A stretch of 64,000 bases of DNA. Origin: Congregibacter variabilis. GTDB lineage: Bacteria > Pseudomonadota > Gammaproteobacteria > Pseudomonadales > Halieaceae. The notes beneath the pieces were generated by a model. That model was given only the letters and a program-made list of their open reading frames with translations. It did no database searches and was not told the DNA's origin. Made by a program: the position numbers and the translations under genes. Below, in pieces: positions 1 through 8,448 of the stretch. The DNA lies in NCBI RefSeq assembly GCF_045689235.1, contig NZ_CP136864.1:3596001-3660000 (forward strand), given 5' to 3'. Position 1 is the stretch's first letter. Each line of letters begins with the position of its first letter.

Positions 1-182
1 GCCAGGTATTTTTATGGATTTAGCTGTATTTTAGGAGCAATTTCACGGAATTTTTAGGATTTTATTTCTTTTAATTATTTTGTGCCAATAAACTGACATA
101 AGCGTCCGACGCGATGTCCGTCGCAGCGCAGGTGTTGTCAAATTTATGTCATGTATGTCGCGGGTGTGGTGCGGGGGTAGGT
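1..182. other. Left-edge non-coding stretch
   Basis: AT-rich sequence between the window edge and the end of flgN. I see no convincing gene, promoter or terminator. A short ORF on the plus strand here (114-305) runs into flgN on the opposite strand and has no family features. Confidence 0.4.
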
Positions 183-656
183 TCAGGCTTTACCCAGCGT
201 TCGACTGTCGCTTTGGTGTTCTCGAGATCCGCTGAGGGAGTACAAATCAGGGCCTCCGTCCTCACGGCGCAGGACATCAAGCGCGCCGCGGGTGCGGTCT
301 TGTAAGCGAAGAATTAAGCCCCCATTGCGACGATTGCTCTCCTGGCATTGGGTTGCCAGGCTGATTAACTGGTTTTGCAGGTCAATATCTGTCGCATTGT
401 CGCCGCAGTGACTTACCAGGTCTCCAAGAGGGCTGTCTGGGCTTAGGCCAAGGCCGTGCATCCAGCCGATACGTCGCTCCTGTTGTGCTCGATGTGCAGC
501 GACGGCGGCGTTCTTTGTCGTGGTGGCGCGCTCAAGTTCTTCAACCTGATTATTGACGAGAGCCTGATGCTCAGCGTCAAGAGCCTGTTCAAGCGCCGTC
601 AAAGTGCTCAATTCAGCTTTTAAAAGAGGGGTTAGTTGTCCTGAGTCAGCGCTCAT
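183..656 (-). CDS. flgN: Flagellar secretion chaperone FlgN
   Basis: A 157-residue, mostly helical protein of the usual FlgN length. FlgN is the cytoplasmic chaperone that delivers the hook-filament junction proteins FlgK and FlgL to the export gate. The N-terminal half is a long helix rich in Leu, Glu and Gln. The C-terminal half carries the family pattern of an N-rich helix (around NRRNGG) followed by a helix and a final LYSLSG-like stretch. It is the last gene of the minus-strand flgA-flgM-flgN group and lies 17 bases after flgM, an order typical of polar-flagellum gammaproteobacteria. Its substrates flgK and flgL lie about 9 kb away on the other strand. Identification rests on length, context and C-terminal pattern. 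Confidence 0.85.
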   Translation of the reverse strand: MSADSGQLTPLLKAELSTLTALEQALDAEHQALVNNQVEELERATTTKNAAVAAHRAQQERRIGWMHGLGLSPDSPLGDLVSHCGDNATDIDLQNQLISLATQCQESNRRNGGLILRLQDRTRGALDVLRREDGGPDLYSLSGSREHQSDSRTLGKA

Positions 657-673
657 GCGCAGGAAGTCTCGGT

Positions 674-982
674 CTAGCCGAGCTCTACTTCGCTCTGAAG
701 CAGGCTGTCGACAATGCGGGCAGGGTCTACTTCGTAGCTACCGTCACTGATCGCCTGTCGAATGCTGTCTACCCGGGCCTGGTCAACGCCGGGCAACTCG
801 CGCAGTTGATTCTCGAGCGACAGCAGGTCTGATGCAGTGCTTGTAATCGAGACAGATTCACCGCTGGTTGCCGACGATGATTCGGTGCCCGCACTGCCAT
901 TCACATCGGTGCCACGGCGAGTCACTTGTTCGGTGTCGCTGCGCGTTTGGCGAATATTGACGTTGTTGTCTACCGGATTCAT
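674..982 (-). CDS. flgM: Anti-sigma-28 factor FlgM
   Basis: A 102-residue protein that binds and inactivates FliA (sigma-28) until the hook is finished, when it is exported. The N-terminal half is a disordered Ser/Thr/Gly-rich stretch. The C-terminal half has the conserved FlgM helices: LLSLENQLRELPGVDQARVD, then IRQAISDGSYEVDPARIVDS and a Leu-rich end. The pattern 'D..R...IR.AI..G.Y.VD...IA..L' is the family signature. The cognate sigma factor FliA is encoded at 39489-40199. flgM is followed by flgN and preceded by flgA with a 156-base gap, so it may have an additional promoter of its own. Confidence 0.95.
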   Translation of the reverse strand: MNPVDNNVNIRQTRSDTEQVTRRGTDVNGSAGTESSSATSGESVSITSTASDLLSLENQLRELPGVDQARVDSIRQAISDGSYEVDPARIVDSLLQSEVELG

Positions 983-1138
983 GTCTCTTCCATCTTGTCG
1001 TCGGCCGCTATACGGGGCTTTACGATCAATATTTTCGATTTCAGTCTGTGTAGCGACAGAAACTGTAAAAAGTTTAGCACAATCGCTGATTTCAGCCCCT
1101 TTTCGTGTTCCTGCAGTCCTGCGCTTCTGTGGGCCTTA

Positions 1139-1897
1139 TCACGGTATGCGAATACTGCCATCAGACAGCACCAGGCCCTCGACGCGACGACCAGATACGA
1201 GGTTGGTCACCAGTAAGCGGTCTCCCTTTGCACCGCTTCCCATCGCTTTACCCTGCATGCGCACCTCTACCCCAGCTCCACCCGCAATCAGGGTGACCAT
1301 CTGGCCGCGGGTTACCAGCTCCGGAAGGTCCACGTGTCCATGTCGTAGCGTCGATCCCGCAGGCAGGGGGCGTTTTAGCTCCATGCCGGCGGCCATAGCG
1401 GGGTCAATGATGATGTCATTGGCCCGCGTGGTTATTCGTCGGGTCACTATTTCAAAATCTGAGGGGCCGAGGATCGTGCCCCGAGGCAGCGCTCTTACCA
1501 GCACTGGAAGATCCAGTGATGCACTGACTTCTGCGCGCAGATACAGGGTCCAGGGCACGCTGCCACTGCAGCGTACGCCATAGCTGACGGGACCCAACAC
1601 CCGGCCACTGTGCGGACGAACAATCTCCAGTTCTTGATCACAGAGCGTGGGACGGAGCCGTTGATCCAGAGGGCGGACTCGAACCTCTACGCGGTCCAGA
1701 CCTTGTTCTGATGCGGCCTGAAGTGCAGCGAACTCCACGAGATTGAGAATGTCATCGTGGGGTTGTGCTGTCTGCGAAGCATTGGCTGCGAAGCTGTGCA
1801 GGGCGAGACCGGTCATGAGGGCGAGCAGGATTTTTCGGGCTGGTTGAGACCCTTCTGCTTTACTGTCGTGCAGTCTACTGTTAAGGACTTGTGTCAT
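1139..1897 (-). CDS. flgA: P-ring assembly chaperone FlgA
   Basis: A 252-residue periplasmic protein that helps the P-ring protein FlgI polymerise around the rod. A hydrophobic export signal (KILLALMTGLALHSFAANA) follows a rather long polar N-terminus, so a downstream Met near 1813 is a possible alternative start. The mature part has the FlgA/SAF-domain layout: a region around EVRVRPLDQRL, then a C-terminal domain with PRGTILGPSDFE, RPLPAGSTLR and a final GRRVEGLVLSDG. It is the first gene of the minus-strand flgA-flgM-flgN set, diverges from flgB, and has a good -24/-12 promoter match 45 bases upstream of its start. Confidence 0.93.
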   Translation of the reverse strand: MTQVLNSRLHDSKAEGSQPARKILLALMTGLALHSFAANASQTAQPHDDILNLVEFAALQAASEQGLDRVEVRVRPLDQRLRPTLCDQELEIVRPHSGRVLGPVSYGVRCSGSVPWTLYLRAEVSASLDLPVLVRALPRGTILGPSDFEIVTRRITTRANDIIIDPAMAAGMELKRPLPAGSTLRHGHVDLPELVTRGQMVTLIAGGAGVEVRMQGKAMGSGAKGDRLLVTNLVSGRRVEGLVLSDGSIRIP

Positions 1898-1941
1898 TTA
1901 TCTGACGCTTCCTGCTTCTGAAACGGGTTTACAACTTGCGC

Positions 1942-1958
1942 AGCAGGTTTCATGCCAT
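1942..1958 (-). promoter_or_regulatory. Sigma-54 promoter of flgA(MN)
   Basis: Read on the minus strand the site is ATGGCATGAAACCTGCT. The -24 GG and -12 GC are separated by exactly ten bases, and both flanks fit the TGGCAY-N5-TTGCW consensus with one mismatch (CTGC for TTGC). It lies about 45 bases upstream of the flgA start, which leaves a short leader. Expected activators are the FleQ-like and FleR proteins encoded in this window. Confidence 0.65.
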
Positions 1959-2095
1959 CGCCAAAAATCCCAAGTGGGCCTCTGTGTCGATGTCGGCTTT
2001 GCCGGGGTGGCAAAGCTTGCCGCTGCGGCTAAGCATTGCCGCGCTCAGGCCCTCATGAATACCCTTAAAATATTGTTTTTATTAATAATTTTTAT

Positions 2096-2112
2096 TTGGC
2101 ATGAGATTTGAA
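2096..2112 (+). promoter_or_regulatory. Probable sigma-54 promoter of the flgB operon
   Basis: The site TTGGCATGAGATTTGAA has a good -24 element and correct ten-base spacing, but GA replaces the usual GC at -12. It lies about 38 bases upstream of the flgB start in the AT-rich flgA-flgB divergent region. Sigma-54 control of flgBCDE is usual in this group, which supports the call despite the -12 deviation. Confidence 0.5.
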
Positions 2113-2149
2113 TGGATACGCATGAAGCATCACGAAGGACGTTATTGAA

Positions 2150-2542
2150 ATGGGAACACTAGACAGCGCTTTGGGGATCTCACCACAAGTTCTGGCACTT
2201 CGGGCGCAGAAGACAGAGCTTTTGGCCGCCAACATCGCCAATTCTGACACTCCCGGCTACAAAGCGCGGGACATTGACTTCTCTGCAGCCATGCGCAGTG
2301 CCAGTGGGGCACAGGACGAAATGACTCGCACCCATGCCGCGCACCTGAACACCTCAGGCACGCCGGGCAGTGTGGAGCCGATGTATCGCCTGCCCTCACA
2401 GCCCTCGTTGGACGGTAACACCGTGGAGTCGCAGCGCGAGCATGCGGAGTTCATGGACAACGCCATGCGTTACCAGGCGAGTTTGAATCTGCTGGACGGG
2501 CGCATCAATAGTTTGCGCACGGCCATCCGCGGACAAGTTTAA
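2150..2542 (+). CDS. flgB: Flagellar proximal rod protein FlgB
   Basis: A 130-residue proximal rod subunit exported by the flagellar type III apparatus. The family-specific N-terminal motif is present (LALRAQKTELLAANIANSDT, then PGYKARDIDF), as is the C-terminal helix with MDNAMRYQASLNLLDGRI used for axial-protein packing. The length matches the family (about 130-138). It opens the flgBCDEFGHIJKL series and is followed by flgC after 14 bases. A GAAGGA ribosome-binding site precedes the ATG. Confidence 0.97.
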   Translation: MGTLDSALGISPQVLALRAQKTELLAANIANSDTPGYKARDIDFSAAMRSASGAQDEMTRTHAAHLNTSGTPGSVEPMYRLPSQPSLDGNTVESQREHAEFMDNAMRYQASLNLLDGRINSLRTAIRGQV

Positions 2543-2556
2543 GGACGCCATAAATC

Positions 2557-2979
2557 ATGAGCTTATTTGACGCTATTAGCGTGGCAGCAACATCTCTGGA
2601 TGCGCAAAGCACGCGACTCAACACCATATCCAGCAACCTGGCTAACGCTAATGCGGTTAGCAGCAGTGCTGAGGAGACCTACCGAGCGCAATACCCCGTT
2701 TTCGAAACCATGCTCAACGAGCTTCGGACCGGTAGTGGTATGGACGCGGTTGCAGGCGTGCGGGTTTCTGGCATCACGCAGTCGGATCTACCGGCGGTGC
2801 GGGAGTACGTGCCAACACACCCCATGGCAGACGATGAGGGGTTTATCTACCGTCCGGCGATCAACAGCGTTGAAGAAATGGCCAACATGATGGAGGCCTC
2901 GCGATCCTATCAGGACAGTATCGAGGCCATGAATACCGCGAAACAGCTCATTCTTCGAACTCTCACTCTTGGCCGCTAA
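2557..2979 (+). CDS. flgC: Flagellar proximal rod protein FlgC
   Basis: A 140-residue rod subunit. The N-terminus has the flagellar rod-family motif (TRLNTISSNLANANAVSSSA). The middle carries the PAVREYVPTHPMADDEGFIY stretch typical of FlgC. The C-terminus ends in the axial helix with MMEASRSYQDSIEAMNTAKQ. An AAGGA site lies ahead of the ATG, and flgD follows after 24 bases. Nothing is unusual. Confidence 0.97.
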   Translation: MSLFDAISVAATSLDAQSTRLNTISSNLANANAVSSSAEETYRAQYPVFETMLNELRTGSGMDAVAGVRVSGITQSDLPAVREYVPTHPMADDEGFIYRPAINSVEEMANMMEASRSYQDSIEAMNTAKQLILRTLTLGR

Positions 2980-3003
2980 GTTCACACGGAGCAACGACTA
3001 ACA

Positions 3004-3702
3004 ATGGATTCACTAACATCAATCAATGAGCTGTTTCCGTCCTCCACACCTTTGGGCAATGAAAAAGCCGGCTCCGTCGAAGATATGGGTTCTGATGATT
3101 TTTTGACCCTGATGGTGGCGCAGCTCGAAAACCAGGATCCGTCCAAGCCCATGGACAATATGCAGTTTATGGGACAGCTAGCCCAGTTCGGCACGGTCTC
3201 GGGTATTCAGGAACTGAATGAAGGCTTCTCGGGTTTGAGCAATGCCCTAAGTGGTGGGCAGGCCCTGCAGGCAGCATCTTTGGTTGGTCGCAGCGTTGTC
3301 ACGGACAGCAATCTGGGGTCGCTCAGCGAGGTGGCTGATGCTGAAGGTGAGCTGGGCCTGGTTTTAGACGCGACCGTGGAGTTTGGAGGTAGTACCTCGG
3401 GCGGCAACTTCTTCGTGCAGGACCTTGCGGGTCGTCTTGTGTACAGCTCGGCCTTGCCGCCGTCAGCCGGGGGGCAACTGCCGGTGCGTTGGGATGGTCG
3501 TAACGCGCAGGGAGAGCTTTTGCCACCGGGTACCTATCGGGTTTCTGCTGAGGCAGTGGTGGACGGGCAAAGCACCGCGGTATCAGTTTATGCACACCAA
3601 CGGGTTGATTCAGTTGCTGTGGATGGGGCTCAGGGAGCGGTAACTCTGAACCTTGCCAACGGCAGCAATGTAGCACTGGAACAAGTTAAGCAGTTTTTAT
3701 AG
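3004..3702 (+). CDS. flgD: Flagellar hook scaffold (cap) protein FlgD
   Basis: A 232-residue hook-capping protein that promotes addition of FlgE subunits and is discarded afterwards. The conserved N-terminal region is clear: SDDFLTLMVAQLENQDPSKP followed by MDNMQFMGQLAQFGTVSGIQ. The C-terminal half holds the Ig-like/Tudor domain with a V(R)WDGRNAQGELLPPGTY segment characteristic of FlgD. It precedes flgE by 27 bases. Confidence 0.96.
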   Translation: MDSLTSINELFPSSTPLGNEKAGSVEDMGSDDFLTLMVAQLENQDPSKPMDNMQFMGQLAQFGTVSGIQELNEGFSGLSNALSGGQALQAASLVGRSVVTDSNLGSLSEVADAEGELGLVLDATVEFGGSTSGGNFFVQDLAGRLVYSSALPPSAGGQLPVRWDGRNAQGELLPPGTYRVSAEAVVDGQSTAVSVYAHQRVDSVAVDGAQGAVTLNLANGSNVALEQVKQFL

Positions 3703-3729
3703 CGAAACCACTCTTGAAGGAGAGTCAGT

Positions 3730-5019
3730 ATGGCGTTTAGTACAGCAATCTCAGGCATCAATGCGGCAACCGCTGATCTTGGTGTCGTCAGTAACAACAT
3801 AGCCAACGCATCTACCACGGGTTTTAAAGCCTCACGTGCTGAGTTTGCTGATGTCTATGCGACGAGCCTCCTCGGCGCCGGGTCAAACGCGATCGGTAAA
3901 GGCGTAGCGCTCGCGGGAGTGACCCAGGAGTTTGGTCAGGGAAACATTACCTTTACCAATAACTCTCTGGACCTTGCGATTAACGGCAACGGATTTTTTC
4001 AGCTCAGCGTAGAGGGTGCGATCGAGTACACCCGTGCAGGTAACTTTCAGGTAGATCGAGAAGGCTTTCTGGTTTCTAACCAAAATTCACGGCTGCAGGG
4101 TTTTCAGGTGGATGCGGGTGGTGACGTCACAGGGCAGTTGGGTGACATTCAGATTGATACCTCGCTTATCGATCCTAATCCTACAGGCAGCGTAGGCTTA
4201 ACGAGTAACCTCGACTCGCGGGAAGTGAGCCCCGGCGCCGGTTTCACCACGAACGGCCCTTACGATGCTTTTGCCTCTCCGGCTACATCACCTAGCCCGG
4301 CCGATTTTAATGCCACAACGTCGACCACGATCTATGACAGTCTGGGTAACCCACATGTTCTAAGTCTGTACTACGTCAAGACGGCCAATCCGAACGAGTG
4401 GGAAGTGTATTCACTGATTGATGGCCAAAGTCAGGATCCTGGTACCGGAACCGTAGGCGATCCAATTACCTTGCAGTTCACCTCTAACGGTCAGTTTGAC
4501 CCTGCGTCGCCCACCCAGATTGACGTCACTGCCTGGGCGCCGGTAGACAGCACCGGTGTTGCTAACGGCGCATCCGCACAAACCTTTGCGGTGGATCTGC
4601 AGCTGACGACTCAGTTCGGTACATCTTTTGCGGTGTCGAGCGTTACTCAGGATGGTTTTTCTGCCGGACAGCTTCGTGGTCTGGAAATTGATGAGTCCGG
4701 TGTTGCGTTTGCGCGGTACACCAATGGTGAGTCGCGAGCACTGGGGCAAATAGCCCTTGCCAGCTTTAGCAATCAAAACGGCTTGCAGCCGGTGGGCGAC
4801 ACTAACTGGGTTGAGACATTTTCTTCGGGCTCACCGAACGTTGGTGAACCGGGAACATCTGGCCTCGGTGCAGTGCAATCGGCAGCTCTGGAGGATTCCA
4901 ACGTGGAGATCACTCAGGAGCTTGTTGATCTGATTGTCGCCCAGCGGAACTTCCAGGCTAACGCGCAGGTGATTCAGGCAGAAGACGCCATTACCCAGAC
5001 CGTTATTAACCTCCGGTAA
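3730..5019 (+). CDS. flgE: Flagellar hook protein FlgE
   Basis: A 429-residue hook subunit. The N-terminal axial region (ISGINAATADLGVVSNNIAN, then STTGFKASRAEFADVYA) and the C-terminal region (EDSNVEITQELVDLIVAQRN, then FQANAQVIQAEDAITQTVIN) are the signatures of the hook/basal-body rod family. The intervening variable region is of medium length. A strong AAGGAG ribosome-binding site lies seven bases before the ATG, as expected for an abundant structural subunit. Confidence 0.96.
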   Translation: MAFSTAISGINAATADLGVVSNNIANASTTGFKASRAEFADVYATSLLGAGSNAIGKGVALAGVTQEFGQGNITFTNNSLDLAINGNGFFQLSVEGAIEYTRAGNFQVDREGFLVSNQNSRLQGFQVDAGGDVTGQLGDIQIDTSLIDPNPTGSVGLTSNLDSREVSPGAGFTTNGPYDAFASPATSPSPADFNATTSTTIYDSLGNPHVLSLYYVKTANPNEWEVYSLIDGQSQDPGTGTVGDPITLQFTSNGQFDPASPTQIDVTAWAPVDSTGVANGASAQTFAVDLQLTTQFGTSFAVSSVTQDGFSAGQLRGLEIDESGVAFARYTNGESRALGQIALASFSNQNGLQPVGDTNWVETFSSGSPNVGEPGTSGLGAVQSAALEDSNVEITQELVDLIVAQRNFQANAQVIQAEDAITQTVINLR

Positions 5020-5047
5020 TCGTAGGATCACTCGAGACTAATCAGCC

Positions 5048-5797
5048 ATGGATCATTTCGTTTACATCGCCGCCGCTGGCGCCAAGGAGTCCATGCTTGC
5101 GCAGGCGGCGAATGCCCACAATCTGGCAAACGCGTCCACCACCGGATTCAAAGCGGATCTGGTGGAAGCAGAAACTGTTTACCTTCGCGGTGCGGGTGCA
5201 GAGACTCGCGCCTACAACGTGATCCGCGACACAGGCGTTGATTTTAAAGAGGGTGTCCTGGAGCAGACGGGCAGAGATCTTGATCTTGCGATCAATGGCG
5301 AAGGCTGGTTTGCGGTGCAGTCCCTCAGTGGTAATGGTGGAGAGGGAGTGACTCGTCGGGGAGACTTTCGCATCGATGAGTTGGGCCAGTTGGTCAACGG
5401 AGCCGGTGAGGCACTGCTGGGCAATGATGGCCCTATTGCTCTGCCGCCATTTAGCTCCCTGTCCATAGGTAGCGATGGCACCGTTTCTATAGTGCCCTTG
5501 GGAGAGTTGCCTAACGCTCAGGCGGTACTGGATCGAATCAAGTTAGTAAATCCAGCGACCGAAAATCTGACGAAAGGTGAGTACGGCTTGTTAACCACTA
5601 ATGGTGGATTGCCATCGGTCGCCGATGGCAACGTCAAAATGGTCAGCGGCGCGCTGGAGTCCAGCAACGTCAATCCGGTGACAGCCATGGTGCGCATGAT
5701 CGAGCTGTCTCGACAATTCGAGCACTACGTAAAGTTAATGAAGACTGCGGAGGACGTTGACACGTCCAGCGCCAGTCTGATGCGCCTGCAATCATAG
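5048..5797 (+). CDS. flgF: Flagellar rod protein FlgF
   Basis: A 249-residue distal/proximal rod subunit. It has the rod-family start (AAGAKESMLAQAANAHNLAN, then ASTTGFKADLVEAETVYLRG), the DLDLAINGEGWFAVQ segment, and a C-terminal axial helix (VSGALESSNVNPVTAMVRMI). Position between flgE and flgG, and length, fit FlgF rather than FlgG. No strong ribosome-binding site is visible before the ATG. Confidence 0.95.
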   Translation: MDHFVYIAAAGAKESMLAQAANAHNLANASTTGFKADLVEAETVYLRGAGAETRAYNVIRDTGVDFKEGVLEQTGRDLDLAINGEGWFAVQSLSGNGGEGVTRRGDFRIDELGQLVNGAGEALLGNDGPIALPPFSSLSIGSDGTVSIVPLGELPNAQAVLDRIKLVNPATENLTKGEYGLLTTNGGLPSVADGNVKMVSGALESSNVNPVTAMVRMIELSRQFEHYVKLMKTAEDVDTSSASLMRLQS

Positions 5798-5820
5798 TTT
5801 GCAGGCAAAGGAGAAGATAA

Positions 5821-6606
5821 GTGAATCAGTCACTGTGGATTTCAAAGACGGGTCTTGATGCCCAGCAAACCAAGATGTCGACCATAGCCAATAACCTGGC
5901 TAACGTCGGAACGACCGGCTTTAAGCGAGGCCGGGCGATTTTCGAGGATTTGATCTATCAAAATGTTCGGCAGGTGGGTTCTCAGTCATCGCAGGACACT
6001 TTGCTGCCATCGGGTTTACAGATCGGTACCGGTACGCGAGTAGTCGCCACCGAAAAGCTGTTTACCCAGGGTAATCTGACGAAGACCGACAGCGCTTTGG
6101 ATATTGCGATTCAGGGCCGTGGGTTTTTCGAAATTTTGCTGCCAGATGGTAATCAGGCTTTCACCCGCGATGGTTCTTTTCAGATTAACGATCAGGGCAT
6201 TGTGGTGACCTCGGCGGGCTATCAGGTTCAGCCGCCGATTACCGTCCCCCAGGATGCGTTGTCGGTCACCATCGCAAACGACGGCACGGTATCTGTGCAG
6301 CAGCCAGGTACTGCCGCTTCGACCCAGATCGGTCTGGTGCAGCTGACGGATTTTATCAACCCCTCGGGTCTTCAGGCCCGGGGCGAGAACCTGTTTTTGG
6401 AGTCCGGCGCCAGTGGCGCGCCACAGCCGGGCAACCCCGGTTTGAATGGCTTGGGAACACTCTCGCAGGGCTACGTGGAAAGCTCCAACGTGAATGTGGT
6501 GGAGGAGTTGGTGAACATGATCGAGACCCAGCGTGCCTATGAGATGAACTCCCGGGCGATTTCTACCGCCGACCAAATGCTCCAGTACATTTCCAATAAC
6601 CTATAG
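5821..6606 (+). CDS. flgG: Flagellar distal rod protein FlgG
   Basis: A 261-residue distal rod protein. It shows MNQSLWISKTGLDAQQTKMS at the start, the NNLANVGTTGFKRGRAIFED rod motif, an early FlgG-specific stretch (SGLQIGTGTRVVATEKLFTQ) and the C-terminal YVESSNVNVVEELVNMIETQ axial helix. The 260-residue length is standard. The GTG start is supported by AAAGGAG seven bases upstream. Confidence 0.98.
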   Translation: MNQSLWISKTGLDAQQTKMSTIANNLANVGTTGFKRGRAIFEDLIYQNVRQVGSQSSQDTLLPSGLQIGTGTRVVATEKLFTQGNLTKTDSALDIAIQGRGFFEILLPDGNQAFTRDGSFQINDQGIVVTSAGYQVQPPITVPQDALSVTIANDGTVSVQQPGTAASTQIGLVQLTDFINPSGLQARGENLFLESGASGAPQPGNPGLNGLGTLSQGYVESSNVNVVEELVNMIETQRAYEMNSRAISTADQMLQYISNNL

Positions 6607-6615
6607 GCCGTAGTG

Positions 6616-7305
6616 ATGACGAGTTTGCGTAACACAGTTTGGATCGCCGCCGCTTTGCTGGCCGGCTGCGCCGGCGTCGAGAGCGACTCGCCTCCGGAGT
6701 ACGTGAAGATCGAGCCTATTGAATACCCGGAAGTCACGGTGTCCACGGCGCCTGTCACTGGCAGCTTGTACGCATCCAATCGCAGTATGTTTTTGTTTGA
6801 AGACGTGCGCGCGCATGAGATCGGTGACATCGTCAGCGTGGTACTGGTGGAGTCGACATCGGCGACTAAAAGTGCGGACACCGATGTGAGCAAGGACGGT
6901 AGCGTCAGCATCGTCGATCCGACGGTGTTCGGTGCGCCGGTGACCATTAACAACGGACGCTACAACCTCGGTACTGAGCTTTCTTCGTCCAGCGCTTTTG
7001 AAAGTGAAGGTTCCAGTAATCAAAGCAACCGACTCAACGGATCCATCGCCGTGCAGGTCTCCAGGGTATTGCCCAATGGCAATCTCGAGATTCAGGGCGA
7101 GAAGTGGATCAAGATCAACCAAGGGGATGAGTACATCCGGCTGCGCGGCATTGTTCGTCCAGAGGACCTGAGTCCGACCAACACCATCCCATCTACTCTA
7201 GTCGCTGACGCGCGTATTTCTTACGGCGGCACCGGCATCCTTAACGAGAGCAATACCCCTGGCTGGCTCACGAGGTTCTTCATGAGCCCCTTGATGCCTT
7301 TCTGA
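6616..7305 (+). CDS. flgH: Flagellar L-ring lipoprotein FlgH
   Basis: An outer-membrane lipoprotein that forms the L ring (229 residues from the ATG at 6616; a GTG lies one codon earlier). The signal peptide ends in a lipobox, ALLAGC, making the Cys near residue 18 the lipidated N-terminus. The conserved FlgH core follows: SNRSMFLFEDVRAHEIGDIV, then SVVLVESTSATKSAD, and a C-terminal GEKWIKINQGDEYIRLRGIV with VRPEDLSPTNTIPSTLVADA. It is sandwiched between flgG and flgI, its assembly neighbours. Confidence 0.96.
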   Translation: MTSLRNTVWIAAALLAGCAGVESDSPPEYVKIEPIEYPEVTVSTAPVTGSLYASNRSMFLFEDVRAHEIGDIVSVVLVESTSATKSADTDVSKDGSVSIVDPTVFGAPVTINNGRYNLGTELSSSSAFESEGSSNQSNRLNGSIAVQVSRVLPNGNLEIQGEKWIKINQGDEYIRLRGIVRPEDLSPTNTIPSTLVADARISYGGTGILNESNTPGWLTRFFMSPLMPF

Positions 7306-7322
7306 TGTCTGGAGAATCTGGC

Positions 7323-8444
7323 ATGCGAACAATGACGCTTATTCAGCGAATACTGCCTGCACTGCTCACGCTGCTGGTGATGGCGACGCCGGTTCAGGCC
7401 GAGCGCATTAAAGATATCGCCGGCATTGCCGGAGTGAGGACTAACCAATTGGTGGGTTATGGCCTGGTGGTAGGCCTGGATGGTAGTGGTGACCAGGTGA
7501 TTCAGGCGCCGTTTACGATTCAAAGTCTCAAGAGCATGCTGGCGCAGCTGGGCGTGAACGTTCCGGCCAACGTGAATCCGCAGTTGAAAAACATTGCGAC
7601 CGTGATGGTCACCGCAGAGCTGCCGCCGTTTACCAAGCCCGGGCAGACTATCGATGTCACGGTGTCGTCTTTGGCAAACGCCAAAAGTCTTCGTGGTGGA
7701 CAGCTTTTGATGACACCGCTTAAAGGCCCGGACGGCGAGACCTACGCTATTGCGCAAGGCTCCATGATTGTGAGCGGATTTGGCGCCGAGGGTTCTGACG
7801 GCTCCAGCGTTACGGTCAATGTTCCCAGTGCCGGACGTATTCCCAATGGCGCGATCGTAGAGCGCGGTGTTCCCAGCCCCTTCGGCACTGAGCCAGTCAT
7901 GGTGATGAATCTCAACTCGCCGGATTTCACAACGGCGCAGCGTGTAGCAATGAGTATTAACGCCAGCATGGGAGAGGGCATTGCTAAACCTATGGACGCA
8001 GTTTCGATTGAAGTGCAGGCGCCACGCGATCCGGGTGACAAGGTGGCGTTTGTGTCCATTTTAGAGAACCTGCAGGTCGATCCCGGTGCGGCGGCGGCAA
8101 AAGTCGTGATCAACTCCCGCAACGGCACGATAGTGATTGGCGATCGAGTGCGTGTCGAACGTGCGGCGGTGGCCCACGGCAACTTGACCGTCACTATCTC
8201 GGAGAACATCAATGTCAGTCAGCCCGGCGCCTTTGCCGGCGGCGGACAAACGGCGATTACACCGGATTCGGAGGTCAGCCTGGCTGAGGAGAGCGCCCGC
8301 ATGTTTCTTTTGGAGCCCGGCATAACTCTTCAGGAGCTGGTATCGGCGGTCAATAAAGTCGGGGCTGCGCCGGGTGATCTCATTGCGATCCTCGAAGCGC
8401 TGCAGCAGGCCGGTGCTCTGCGCGCCCAATTGATTGTTATCTAA
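7323..8444 (+). CDS. flgI: Flagellar P-ring protein FlgI
   Basis: A periplasmic P-ring subunit. I choose the ATG at 7323 (373 residues) because GGAG lies eight bases ahead and the Sec signal (LIQRILPALLTLLVMATPVQ, ending in AQA or AEA) then begins near the N-terminus. An in-frame ATG at 7305 overlapping the flgH stop is the alternative. The mature protein starts with ERIKDIAGIAGVRTNQLVGY, the family hallmark, and retains LVVGLDGSGDQ and the C-terminal LEALQQAGALRAQLIVI end. FlgA, its chaperone, is encoded at 1139-1897. Confidence 0.96.
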   Translation: MRTMTLIQRILPALLTLLVMATPVQAERIKDIAGIAGVRTNQLVGYGLVVGLDGSGDQVIQAPFTIQSLKSMLAQLGVNVPANVNPQLKNIATVMVTAELPPFTKPGQTIDVTVSSLANAKSLRGGQLLMTPLKGPDGETYAIAQGSMIVSGFGAEGSDGSSVTVNVPSAGRIPNGAIVERGVPSPFGTEPVMVMNLNSPDFTTAQRVAMSINASMGEGIAKPMDAVSIEVQAPRDPGDKVAFVSILENLQVDPGAAAAKVVINSRNGTIVIGDRVRVERAAVAHGNLTVTISENINVSQPGAFAGGGQTAITPDSEVSLAEESARMFLLEPGITLQELVSAVNKVGAAPGDLIAILEALQQAGALRAQLIVI

Positions 8445-8448
8445 TTCC

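Noticed and set aside
983..1138. Sigma-28-like site upstream of flgM on the minus strand (TAAA and GCCGACGA)
   Set aside because: The spacer is 13 rather than 15 bases and two -10 positions deviate; not strong enough to annotate.
837..1583. 248-residue plus-strand ORF over flgM and flgA
   Set aside because: It is antisense to two well-supported genes, has a Ser/Arg/Pro-rich composition typical of shadow frames, and shows no family features.
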